Positions 55,052-63,343 of a DNA stretch of 64,000 nucleotides are shown in pieces (the stretch's first letter is position 1; the number at the start of each line of letters is the position of its first letter). The stretch covers positions 1-64,000 of the forward strand of contig CAKTWI010000008.1 of assembly GCA_934630815.1 (NCBI GenBank), given 5' to 3'. Below the pieces are notes generated by a model, which ran no database searches, was not told the origin of the DNA, and saw nothing but the letters and a program-made list of their open reading frames with translations. This stretch comes from an uncultured Senegalimassilia sp. (GTDB lineage Bacteria > Actinomycetota > Coriobacteriia > Coriobacteriales > Eggerthellaceae). A program made the position numbers and the translations under genes.

Positions 55052-56331
55052 TACGCAACCGCCTTCCTCGCCTTGAACACCTTGAACGCGACCGCGCCGA
55101 GGAAGCCGCCGACAATAGCGAACGGCAGCCAGCTAAAGCCCAGGTCAGTGAAGGGAAGCTGTTTGATGGCGGGCAGCACACCATAGGTGTCGTCAAGTGT
55201 GGCGAGCAAACTGATGACGAACGCCCCGAGGGCGGCGCCCTTGATCGGCCACGTGGTGCCCATCCGCTTTTCGAACAGCACCATGACCACGCACACCATG
55301 AACGGCGGGCAGACGACGGACAAGATCGGGGCGGCAAACGCTACGATGGCGTTCAAACCCAAGTTGCAGATGGCGAAGGACACCAACACAGTGACGATGA
55401 CACCGGTGCGATACGAAATCTTGCCGTGCGTGGTGCGCTCGAAATACGATGCCGATGCGCCGGTAAGGCCGATGGCGGTGGTCAGGCACGCAAGCCCCAC
55501 GATGATGCCGAGAATGACCACGCCGGTGTTGCCGAGCAGGTGCTTGGTGATCTCCACGATAAGCGTGGAGCGATCCATGCCGGCGCCGAAAGCAAGCGCG
55601 CTCGAAGCGCCCAGGTAAGTCAACCCGCCGTAGATCACAGCCAGAAGGACACCGGCAACCACGGAAGCACCGGCGATGACCTTGAGCTGATCCTCGCGAC
55701 GCGTATAGCCGGCGGTACGCGCGGCGTTCTCCATGACGATGGCGAAGCCAACGCAGGCAAGCACGTCCATAGCCTGGTAACCGGCCAAGATGCCATCCTG
55801 CGCAGCATGGTTGGAAAGCGGGGCCCCGATCTCGCCGAGCGGATGCACAATGCCGACCGCGATGATAACGAACACGCAGATGACCAACAGCGGGGTGAGC
55901 ACCTTGCCGATGATGTTGACCAAACGCGTTTGGCGAATGGACAGCGCAAGCACCACCGCGAAGAACAATGCGGAGAACACCAACATGTTCACGGAATCGC
56001 CGAACAACGGCACGATGGACATCTCGTAGGTGGTGGCTGCCGTACGGGGCTCCGCGATGATCATGCCCGTGCAAAGGATAACGGCGGTGTTGAGCACCAG
56101 ACCGGGCACTCGACCCAACGACCCTTCGACCGCCACATTCGCGCCGCCGGCAGCGTTGAGCGCGAAGATGCCCAAACAGGAAAGCGCCACATCGATCAAG
56201 ATGAAGCACAGAAAGCCGATCACCCAATCAGTTCCGCTTTCCATGCCCAGAAACGGCGGGAAGATCAGGTTTCCAGCACCGAAGAACATGGCGAACAGCG
56301 CCAATCCGGTAACCAAAGTGTTTTTCTTCAA
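55051..56331 (-). CDS. brnQ: Branched-chain amino acid:cation symporter
   Basis: BrnQ-type secondary transporter of 426 residues with about 12 helices. It starts LKKNTLVTGLALFAMFFGAGNLIFPP with the family GAGNLIFPP motif and has VNIIGKVLTPLLVI, GFAIVMENAARTAGYTRREDQL and VGLACLTTAIGLTGASASYF. A TTG start is preceded by AAAGGAG at 7 bases, so the upstream ATG (MKIHKGAF) is less likely. It precedes coaX directly, as in some other actinobacteria; its substrates leucine, isoleucine and valine are inferred from family. Confidence 0.9.
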   Translation of the reverse strand: MKKNTLVTGLALFAMFFGAGNLIFPPFLGMESGTDWVIGFLCFILIDVALSCLGIFALNAAGGANVAVEGSLGRVPGLVLNTAVILCTGMIIAEPRTAATTYEMSIVPLFGDSVNMLVFSALFFAVVLALSIRQTRLVNIIGKVLTPLLVICVFVIIAVGIVHPLGEIGAPLSNHAAQDGILAGYQAMDVLACVGFAIVMENAARTAGYTRREDQLKVIAGASVVAGVLLAVIYGGLTYLGASSALAFGAGMDRSTLIVEITKHLLGNTGVVILGIIVGLACLTTAIGLTGASASYFERTTHGKISYRTGVIVTVLVSFAICNLGLNAIVAFAAPILSVVCPPFMVCVVMVLFEKRMGTTWPIKGAALGAFVISLLATLDDTYGVLPAIKQLPFTDLGFSWLPFAIVGGFLGAVAFKVFKARKAVA

Positions 56332-56430
56332 GAATGCTCCTTTATGGATTTTCACTCGAATTCATTATTATGACGCAATCCGTTCGAAAAAAGAAGCAGG
56401 TAACTCGCTGCAATACCGAATCGTTGCCGC

Positions 56431-56459
56431 AAAAAAAGACCTGCAGGAGCAGGTCTTTT
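56431..56459 (-). terminator. Terminator upstream of brnQ and downstream of the GT2 gene
   Basis: An 11-bp perfect stem (AAAAGACCTGC and complement) with an AGGA-type loop is followed on the minus strand by a run of seven T residues. It ends the GT2 transcript 12 bases after the stop. Confidence 0.92.
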
Positions 56460-56470
56460 CCACTTGATGC

Positions 56471-57508
56471 CTAGTTGAACTTGAAAATCCTCTGAGCCAC
56501 ATGGTACCCGGTGATGCCGATCTTGCGCCCCAAGTTCGTGGGCAGATTCGTGCCCATATTCAACACGCTGTGCCTCACACGGCGGTACACATCGGAGTTG
56601 TTCTCCTTCAGATAACGCCAAATCGCATCGCGCTCATCCTCGGCGTCGACGGTGTTGATCATACGCAGGAAGATGCTGCAGATACACATCATCATGGACA
56701 GGTAATTCTCCATGTAGCGCTCCAGACGCTTCTCGGGCACATCACCGGGAAGCTGCACGGCATCGATCATGATGCGCGTGACGCGCAGCTGCTGATCGAT
56801 GCGGCTCATCATGACCGATTCGTTAACGCTTTGGTCGTCGCGGCCGATGAAGTAGCGGTACATGTCGACGTCAAGGTAATAGATGGTCTTGACGTGCGGC
56901 AGCGGCACGTACACGAAGATGTTATCAACATAGAAGGTGTGCTTGGGCAGCTGAAGGCCCATGCCGCGCAGCAGCTCGGTGCGGTAGATGACCGAGTGCA
57001 TAAGCAGGTATTGGCTGGGGTTGAAATGCCCCACCTCGGACCAGCCGAATTCGCGCCCCTCAGGGAACACGTTACGGTAATGCATGATGGTGCGCGTGCT
57101 CTCGTGTACCTTCTCGTACACGTAATTGGCGATAACCAGATCGGTCGGGGCGCTGCGCCCGACTTGGCTGCGCACATATGCCATGACGTCTTCCATAGCA
57201 CGGCGATCAAGCCAATCATCGGAATCGACCACCTTGAAGTACAAGCCCGAGGCGTTCGCCAAACCGGTGTTCACCGCTTGCCCATGGCCGCCGTTCTCCT
57301 GGTGGACGGCCTTGATGATGCCCGGATGGAGCTCCTCCCAGCGATCGGCCTTTTCCGCGGTATCGTCTTTGACCGACCCATCGTCGACGATGATGATCTC
57401 GATATCATCGCAGCCCTTATCGCCCCCGCATGCAAGGATGGACTCGATGCACTTATCCATATATGCCGCGGAGTTATAGCACGGGATGGCGAAGGTGATG
57501 CTTTTCAT
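56471..57508 (-). CDS. Glycosyltransferase family 2
   Basis: This inverting GT-A enzyme of 345 residues starts KSITFAIPCYNSAAYMDKCIESIL. It has the nucleotide-binding IIIVDDGSVKDDT, KAVHQENGGHGQAVNTGL and the DxD motif VVDSDDWLDRRAMEDV near residue 100. The C-terminal region is predicted alpha-helical with NYLSMMMCICSIFL and IGITGYHVAQRIF. ATG at 57508 has AAAGGA. It stands alone between brnQ and pta; acceptor unknown, probably a cell-wall or capsule glycan. Confidence 0.88.
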   Translation of the reverse strand: MKSITFAIPCYNSAAYMDKCIESILACGGDKGCDDIEIIIVDDGSVKDDTAEKADRWEELHPGIIKAVHQENGGHGQAVNTGLANASGLYFKVVDSDDWLDRRAMEDVMAYVRSQVGRSAPTDLVIANYVYEKVHESTRTIMHYRNVFPEGREFGWSEVGHFNPSQYLLMHSVIYRTELLRGMGLQLPKHTFYVDNIFVYVPLPHVKTIYYLDVDMYRYFIGRDDQSVNESVMMSRIDQQLRVTRIMIDAVQLPGDVPEKRLERYMENYLSMMMCICSIFLRMINTVDAEDERDAIWRYLKENNSDVYRRVRHSVLNMGTNLPTNLGRKIGITGYHVAQRIFKFN

Positions 57509-57718
57509 GCCTGTCCTTTCCTGGAAACAACGGCGCGGATGCGGTTGGAATACGCCGCCGTTCATATGGTTCGCCCGCCATTTTACCGGTAGCAGGCCGC
57601 GCAGCCGCCCTATGATGGGACAATATGGATAAAATCCAAGTGAACAGCTCGGGCGCAGCCGAAACCATGCGCAAGCGGCAAGACCGCGCCCGACACATCG
57701 CAAAGAAAGGGTACGAAC

Positions 57719-58726
57719 ATGAGCTCGTTTTTGGACACTATGCTTGAGCGCGCCAAAGCCGACAAGCAGACCATCGTGCTACCCGAGGGCGACGACCCGC
57801 GCACGCTCGAAGCAGCCGAGACCATTCTCGCTCAAGGCGTCGCAAACCTGATCATCCTGGGCAACGTTGCCGCCATCAAGGAATCCGGCCGCGCGCTCGA
57901 CGGTGCCACGCTGATTGACCCGCAGGACTCCGATCTGCACGACGAGTTCGCGAACACCCTGTATGAGCTGCGCAAGCACAAGGGCATGACCCTCGACCAA
58001 GCCGCCGAGAAGGTGCGCGACGTGCTGTTCTTCGGCGTGCTCATGGTGAAGACCGGCCGCGCCGACGGCATGGTCTCCGGCGCATGCCACTCCACCGGCG
58101 ACGTGCTGCGCCCTAGCCTGCAGATCCTCAAAACCGCCCCGGGCGTTAAGCTGGTCAGCAGCTTCTTCATCATGGTGGTGCCCAACTGCGAGTACGGCCA
58201 GAACGGCACGTTCCTGTTCAGCGACTGCGGCCTGGAGATCCAGCCCACCGCCGAAAAGCTCGCGCACATCGCCGTGAACTCCGCGCAGTCTTGGAAAACC
58301 CTTATCGGCACCGAGCCCGTGGTGGCCATGCTCTCCCACTCCACCTACGGCTCCGCCAAAAACGACGACGCGAACAAGGTGGTCGAAGCTGCCGCCATCG
58401 CCCGTGAGATGGCACCTGAACTGGCGCTCGACGGCGAGCTGCAGGCCGATGCAGCCATGGTGCCCTCCGTGGGCGCATCGAAGGCCCCCAACAGCAAGGT
58501 TGCCGGCAAGGCGAACTGCCTGATCTTCCCCGACCTTGACGCGGGCAACATCGGTTACAAGCTGGTGCAGCGTCTGGCGCACGCCGAGGCCTTCGGCCCG
58601 GTCACCCAGGGCATCGCTGCCCCGGTCAACGACCTGTCCCGCGGCTGCAGCGCACATGACATCGTGGGCGTCATCGCCATCACGTGCGTGCAGGCCCAGG
58701 CGAAGAAGGTCGCCGACGCCCAATAG
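57719..58726 (+). CDS. pta: Phosphate acetyltransferase
   Basis: Pta interconverts acetyl-CoA and acetyl phosphate in acetate fermentation with AckA. The 335-residue protein is the short single-domain form: IVLPEGDDPRTLEAAETILAQG, DGMVSGACHSTGDVLRPSLQIL, SSFFIMVVPNCEYGQNGTFLFSDCGLEI, MLSHSTYGSAK and GKANCLIFPDLDAGNIGYKLVQRL. Good ribosome site (AAAGAAAGGG). It faces ackA instead of forming the common pta-ackA operon. Confidence 0.97.
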   Translation: MSSFLDTMLERAKADKQTIVLPEGDDPRTLEAAETILAQGVANLIILGNVAAIKESGRALDGATLIDPQDSDLHDEFANTLYELRKHKGMTLDQAAEKVRDVLFFGVLMVKTGRADGMVSGACHSTGDVLRPSLQILKTAPGVKLVSSFFIMVVPNCEYGQNGTFLFSDCGLEIQPTAEKLAHIAVNSAQSWKTLIGTEPVVAMLSHSTYGSAKNDDANKVVEAAAIAREMAPELALDGELQADAAMVPSVGASKAPNSKVAGKANCLIFPDLDAGNIGYKLVQRLAHAEAFGPVTQGIAAPVNDLSRGCSAHDIVGVIAITCVQAQAKKVADAQ

Positions 58727-58782
58727 CCCAAGCCGGCGCGAAACCGCTCAAGCAATCGGAACCTAACACCCGAAACCGAAAC

Positions 58783-58829
58783 GCCCTGCTTCCCGAACCG
58801 ATCACGATGTTCAGGACGCAGGGCTTTCT
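58783..58829 (+). terminator. Probable terminator downstream of pta
   Basis: GCCCTGC and GCAGGGC form a 7-bp stem around a 28-base loop, followed by TTTCTT. The long loop weakens the call. Confidence 0.5.
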
Positions 58830-59128
58830 TGTTGAATGCGCTGAGACAATCAAGAACCCCGCATACTCCGAGGCCGCGAACCTAGCCAATCTCGCAAACC
58901 TTATTGGCACCAATGCTGTCAGTAAGGTTTGAATCCGTCTTCGAAGCCGAGAGCGCCTCCATGAACCCAAGCAAGCCTGTCAATATTTCAAGGCGGCTCG
59001 CGACAGCAGCGCTCACGATGTGCAGCCCATGCCCGCAAACCAGCGAATAGTCTGCTAGCCGTCATCTCGAATCGAGCCGCCACATCAACGCGCGACACCC
59101 GGCCATACTTGACATAGCAAGCCAAAAG
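58830..59128. other. Intergenic region between pta and ackA, no gene recognised
   Basis: About 300 bases hold no full open frame with a known domain. On the minus strand, short frames such as YGRVSRVDVAARFEMTASRLF and, in another frame, SRLEILTGLLGFMEALSASK look somewhat protein-like and adjoin. They could be a decayed gene interrupted by frameshifts, but this is speculative. Confidence 0.35.
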
Positions 59129-59152
59129 AAAAGCCCTCTTTCGAGGGCTTTT
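59129..59152. terminator. Terminator downstream of ackA
   Basis: A 10-bp stem (AAAAGCCCTC and GAGGGCTTTT) around TTTC lies 51 bases past the ackA stop; the minus strand continues with CTTTTGGC. It may also end pta readthrough. Confidence 0.85.
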
Positions 59153-59202
59153 CGGCATTGCAGGTAACGCAGCGCTTTGCTGCTATGGGACAACCGGAAG
59201 TC

Positions 59203-60417
59203 TTACGGCTGGATACCGACCATCTGGTCGTGCACGATCTCATAGGTATCGCGTGCGATCATGTACTCCTCGTTGGTCGGGATGATGATGATCTGCACCG
59301 CGGAATCATCGGTAGAGATGATGCGCTCGAAACCGCGATGACGGTTCTTCTCCTCATCGAGCACGATGCCCAAAGGCTGCAGGCCGGAGAAGATCATGCG
59401 ACGCATCTTGTCGCAATTCTCGCCGACGCCGGCGGTGAGCACGATGGCGTCCACGCCGCCCATGACGGCGATGTACTGGCCGATGTACTTCTTCACCGAG
59501 TTGGAGAACATGTCGTAGGCCAGCATGGCGCGCTCGTTACCCTCTTCCGAGGCCGTGCGAACGCTGCGCAGGTCGTTGGACACGCCGGAAATGCCCAGCA
59601 AGCCCGACTGCTTGTTCATGAGGTTGTTCATTTCCTCGGCAGTCAGGTTCTCGTGATCCATGATGAACGGCACGATGGCCGGGTCGATGGCGCCGCAGCG
59701 AGTGCCCATCATCAGGCCGTCGAGCGGCGTAAGACCCATGGAGGTGTCCACGGCCACGCCGTGGTCGATAGCGGACGCCGAGCAACCGTTGCCCAGATGC
59801 AACGTGATGAGCTTCAGGTCCTCAAGGGGCTCATCGAGCACCACGGCGGCACGCTCGGAAATATAGCGATGCGAGGTACCGTGAGCACCGTACTTGCGGA
59901 TAGCGTACTTCTCGTACAGCTCGTAGGGCAGCGGATACATGTACGCCTTCGGAGGCAACGTGGTAAAAAACGAGGTATCGAACACGGCCACCATGGGGAT
60001 GCCCGGCATGTGCTTCATGCAAGCATGGATGCCCATGAGCGCCGCGCCATTGTGCAAAGGCGCCAGCTCGGCAAGCTCGTCGATCTTCGCGATGACCTCA
60101 TCGTCGATGAGAACGGAACGATCGAAGTACTTGCCGCCCTGCACGATGCGGTGACCGACGGCGTCGATCTCGGACAGCGAAGCGATAGCGGCACCCTCGC
60201 CCGAGACCAGGGATTCAAGCACGAGCGCCATAGCGTCGTCGTGGTCCGCCATCTTCGCGTCGATGACCACTTCGTTATCGTCAAGACCGTGCTTGTGGAA
60301 CGCCTCGGCCGAACCGACACGCTCGCAAATGCCCTTGGCCATGAGCGTATGCGTTTCAACATTGATAAGCTGGTACTTCAGCGAAGATGAACCCGCATTG
60401 ATAACCAAAACGTTCAA
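59203..60417 (-). CDS. ackA: Acetate kinase
   Basis: AckA transfers phosphate from acetyl phosphate to ADP, giving ATP and acetate. The 404-residue ASKHA-fold protein has NVLVINAGSSSLKYQL at the start, GHRIVQGGKYF, VAVFDTSFFTTLPPKAYMYPLP, the GTSHRYISERA motif, HLGNGCSASAIDHGVAVDTSMGLTPLDGLMMGTRCGAIDP and LTAGVGENCDKMRRM. It starts at TTG with an excellent AAGGAGG site. It is convergent with pta. Confidence 0.97.
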   Translation of the reverse strand: MNVLVINAGSSSLKYQLINVETHTLMAKGICERVGSAEAFHKHGLDDNEVVIDAKMADHDDAMALVLESLVSGEGAAIASLSEIDAVGHRIVQGGKYFDRSVLIDDEVIAKIDELAELAPLHNGAALMGIHACMKHMPGIPMVAVFDTSFFTTLPPKAYMYPLPYELYEKYAIRKYGAHGTSHRYISERAAVVLDEPLEDLKLITLHLGNGCSASAIDHGVAVDTSMGLTPLDGLMMGTRCGAIDPAIVPFIMDHENLTAEEMNNLMNKQSGLLGISGVSNDLRSVRTASEEGNERAMLAYDMFSNSVKKYIGQYIAVMGGVDAIVLTAGVGENCDKMRRMIFSGLQPLGIVLDEEKNRHRGFERIISTDDSAVQIIIIPTNEEYMIARDTYEIVHDQMVGIQP

Positions 60418-60523
60418 CGGCCTGCCTCCTTACACAAAAGATTTCGAGTCCTCATTGTAGTGGCAAAACACGCAGCACGTTGCCGCAAGCGGCCCCCGCG
60501 CTGCACTCTGTCGGCAAGCGGCG

Positions 60524-60778
60524 CTACGAAAGCGTGGTGTCGCGCTGCTCGTCCGACACCTCCGGCTCAAGCTGGCCCATGAGCACGTCGACCTTCTGCT
60601 GCGCCGTGGCTAGGCGGCCCTGCAGGGCGCGCAGCAGCGCGACCCCGCGCTCATAGCTGGCAAGGCTGTCCTCCAGCTCGAGCGTGTTAGACTCCAGAAC
60701 GCCGACGATGCCGTCCAGCTCGGCCATGGCCTCGCGAAAGGTCAGGTCCTCGACCGGTTTCAAACTTTCATTGCCCAT
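60524..60778 (-). CDS. xseB: Exodeoxyribonuclease VII small subunit
   Basis: The 84-residue XseB wraps around the large subunit of exonuclease VII. Typical pattern: LTFREAMAELDGIVGVLESNTLELEDSLASYERGVALLR, with a coiled-coil-prone helix and an acidic tail. It follows one base after the xseA stop and is co-translated with it. Confidence 0.93.
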   Translation of the reverse strand: MGNESLKPVEDLTFREAMAELDGIVGVLESNTLELEDSLASYERGVALLRALQGRLATAQQKVDVLMGQLEPEVSDEQRDTTLS

Positions 60779-60779
60779 T

Positions 60780-62471
60780 TCATGATTCCTTCCCTATAGG
60801 GCCGTCTTCATCAGCGCGCCGGACCCCCGACACGCTGCACTCGATCACGCCATCCGATACCGTCACATCAAGCGCCTGCCCTATTTGGGCTTGCTCGACC
60901 GACTTCACAACACCGCCGTCGCCGACGCGGGCAATCGAGTAGCCTCTGCCGAGAACTGCCAACGGCGAGAGCGCGTCAAGCTGCGCGGCCGAAAGGCCTG
61001 CTTGCCGGCGAAACGGCTCCAGCATCTGGCAGCCCGCCGCGCGCAAACGCCGCTGTTCGTGATCGAGCGCAACGTGTTGCCGCTCGCATGCCTGCGACAT
61101 CGCCCGCATCAGCCGCTCGCGAGCGCGTTGCGTTTGCGCAGTCGGCACGTCGACGACCTGCGAAAGCGCATGCGTCAAGCGCTCGCGTTGCCGCTGAACG
61201 GCGGCCGCATCGAGGGTCAAGGCGTTGGGAAGCGCCGAGCCCAAACGCTCGCGCAAGCGATCGACCTGCGCACGGTCGCGATCCAGGCTAGAGGGCAGCG
61301 CCCTTGCCAGCCTGTCGGCGTACAAGTCGACACCCTGCGCCGAAGCCGCCAGCAAAGCGTTAGGGTCGCAAAAGACCGGGCGGCTGGCAATGCGTCCAAC
61401 TTGCGCGGCACCGCCCTCAAGAGCACGCTGGACGCAGGCATCCAAGCTGCCTCGACGTGCGCGGAACAGCGCATCAAGGTTCTCGCGAGCAGGACTCACC
61501 GCCTCGGCGGCGGCCGTAGGCGTTGAGGCGCGCACGTCGGCGACCATATCGGCGATGGACGTATCGGGTTCGTGCCCGATACCCGTGACAACCGGAACGG
61601 GGCATTTGACGATTATACGAGCCAAGAACTCGTCGTTGAACGGCATAAGGTCCTCATATGATCCGCCGCCGCGCACCACCAACACCACCTCGGCGCCAGC
61701 ATGGACCACGGCGCGCATGCCCTCGACGATGCCGGCCGGGGCCTGCGAACCCTCCACCGCCACGCCGGAGAACAGCACCCGCGCCACAGGGAAACGGCGA
61801 CGCAACGTGCGCAGCACATCGTGCACCGCATCGCCGCGCGGGCTTGTGACCAAGCCGATGGTAAGCGGATATGCAGGCAAGGGCAGCTTTCGCGCGGGGT
61901 CTGCAAGGCCCTCGGCGGAAAGCTTCCGTGCTAGGTTTGCCACCTGCAATCGCAGCTGCCCCTCGCCCACCGGCGCCAACGAGAACACGTCGAAGTTCAT
62001 GCGACCCTTAGCCGCATACAGCGTGAACCTACCCGTCAGCTCCACCAGCTGGCCAACCGCCACCTGCACGCCGGCGGCGCGGAAGCGGTTGTTCCACATC
62101 ATGCACGGAAGACTTGCAGACTTGTCCTTGACCGTGAAGTACACGGCCTTGTACCCGGGCTTGTTCGACAGCTCGGAAATCTCACCGACCAGGCGCACCG
62201 TCACGCCTTCGAGCGCCCCTTTCGCCAGCTGCATGGCAGCGGATACCGATAAGGCGCGCGAAGCGGATCCCTGCGTTGCCGCTCCCCCGTTACGCGAAGC
62301 CGCGTTCGCACCCGCCGCCTTATGCGCTCCGTACGCGGCAGCGCAAGCGCGAGCCGCCTCCTCGGCGTTTCGCGCCGGGCCCGAGGAAGCCCCCGAGTTA
62401 GCAAAAACGCCGCGGGGTCCTCCCGCGGCGCCGTTATATGATCGATCGTAGGCCACGTTGCTACTCGTCAC
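60780..62471 (-). CDS. xseA: Exodeoxyribonuclease VII large subunit
   Basis: XseA degrades single-stranded DNA from both ends. The 563-residue protein has an OB-fold (VTVRLVGEISELSNKPGYKAVYFTVKDKSASLPCMMWNN, about 90-130), then the catalytic domain with TSPRGDAVHDVLRTLRRR, VLVVRGGGSYEDLMPFNDE and GIGHEPDTSIADMVADVRASTPTAAAEA. A C-terminal coiled-coil and AVLGRGYSIARV follow. The first 75 residues are Ala/Ser/Gly-rich and unlike relatives. The GTG start overlaps the peptidase gene stop and lacks a clear ribosome site, so the true start may be later. Confidence 0.94.
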   Translation of the reverse strand: MTSSNVAYDRSYNGAAGGPRGVFANSGASSGPARNAEEAARACAAAYGAHKAAGANAASRNGGAATQGSASRALSVSAAMQLAKGALEGVTVRLVGEISELSNKPGYKAVYFTVKDKSASLPCMMWNNRFRAAGVQVAVGQLVELTGRFTLYAAKGRMNFDVFSLAPVGEGQLRLQVANLARKLSAEGLADPARKLPLPAYPLTIGLVTSPRGDAVHDVLRTLRRRFPVARVLFSGVAVEGSQAPAGIVEGMRAVVHAGAEVVLVVRGGGSYEDLMPFNDEFLARIIVKCPVPVVTGIGHEPDTSIADMVADVRASTPTAAAEAVSPARENLDALFRARRGSLDACVQRALEGGAAQVGRIASRPVFCDPNALLAASAQGVDLYADRLARALPSSLDRDRAQVDRLRERLGSALPNALTLDAAAVQRQRERLTHALSQVVDVPTAQTQRARERLMRAMSQACERQHVALDHEQRRLRAAGCQMLEPFRRQAGLSAAQLDALSPLAVLGRGYSIARVGDGGVVKSVEQAQIGQALDVTVSDGVIECSVSGVRRADEDGPIGKES

Positions 62472-63123
62472 GGGACTGCAGCAGCCACAGCAGTTGCAGG
62501 ATGGACGTCAAAGCGGCGGCAACGTAGGTGAGCGCGCAGGCGCGCAGCACGGAATACGCCCCGCCCTGCTCGGCCTGCGAGATGCCCTGGGTTTTGAGAT
62601 ACGCAAGGCCGCGACGCGACGCATCGAACTCAACGGGCAACGTGACCAGCTGGAACAGCACCACCACGGCGTACATGATGATGGCGAGCGTGGTAAGGCC
62701 GGAAAGCTGCATGAAGATGCCGAACATCAGCAGGAATACCCACGCATTGGATGCGAAGTTCACCGCCGGCACGAGCGCGCCGCGGATCTTCATGGGGGCA
62801 TACCCCTGCGCAAACTGGATGGCGTGGCCGGCCTCGTGGCACGCCGTGGCGATGGCCGTGATGGAGGTTCCGCCGAACGCATCAGGGTCCAAGGTGATGG
62901 AGTTGCTGCGTGGGTCAAAATGGTCCTGCTGCGGGCCGCCGCGATAAACCTGCACGCCGTGGACGCCGTTTGCGGCGAGCATCATCTCGGCCATCTGCGC
63001 TCCGGTGACGTGCGTGGACGCGGGGACGTGCAGGTATTTGTTGATCTGGCGGTTCACGTACCACGACGCGCCCATGCCGATGACCATGGTGACGACGATC
63101 AGGCTCAAATAGCTCATGCTCAT
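62461..63123 (-). CDS. YugP-type zinc metallopeptidase (membrane)
   Basis: The 220-residue protein is a neutral zinc metallopeptidase. An N-terminal helix (YLSLIVVTMVIGMGASWYV) is followed by AAN-rich and GVQVYRGGPQQDHFDPRSNSITLDPDAF. The zinc motif is ATACHEAGHAIQFAQGYAP (HEXXH, about residue 105), and three hydrophobic helices follow. Substrate unknown. The ATG at 63123 has AGGAG at 13 bases, so a slightly different start is possible. It overlaps xseA. Confidence 0.88.
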   Translation of the reverse strand: MSMSYLSLIVVTMVIGMGASWYVNRQINKYLHVPASTHVTGAQMAEMMLAANGVHGVQVYRGGPQQDHFDPRSNSITLDPDAFGGTSITAIATACHEAGHAIQFAQGYAPMKIRGALVPAVNFASNAWVFLLMFGIFMQLSGLTTLAIIMYAVVVLFQLVTLPVEFDASRRGLAYLKTQGISQAEQGGAYSVLRACALTYVAAALTSILQLLWLLQSRDE

Positions 63124-63315
63124 ATGGGTGATGCAACTCCTATCGAAAGCGTACGGCGCATGCCCTGCGCCCCGGGGCGCGGCCGCAAGGCGGCGCGCTT
63201 GGTTCAACGAACCAAAAGTATACCGAAGCGAAACCCCTTGCCCGCAGCTTCACGAATGTTCCCGCGAAACGTTCGCAATCCGTTACCGGGAACGCATCGC
63301 AATCGCCGCGTTCAA

Positions 63316-63336
63316 GTTGCCGCGCAACGCGGCGAC
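63316..63336 (-). terminator. Possible hairpin after rnd
   Basis: GTTGCCGCG and CGCGGCGAC pair over 9 bp with one G-T around CAA, 8 bases past the rnd stop on the minus strand; no T-tract is visible. Confidence 0.35.
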
Positions 63337-63343
63337 ACGCTAG

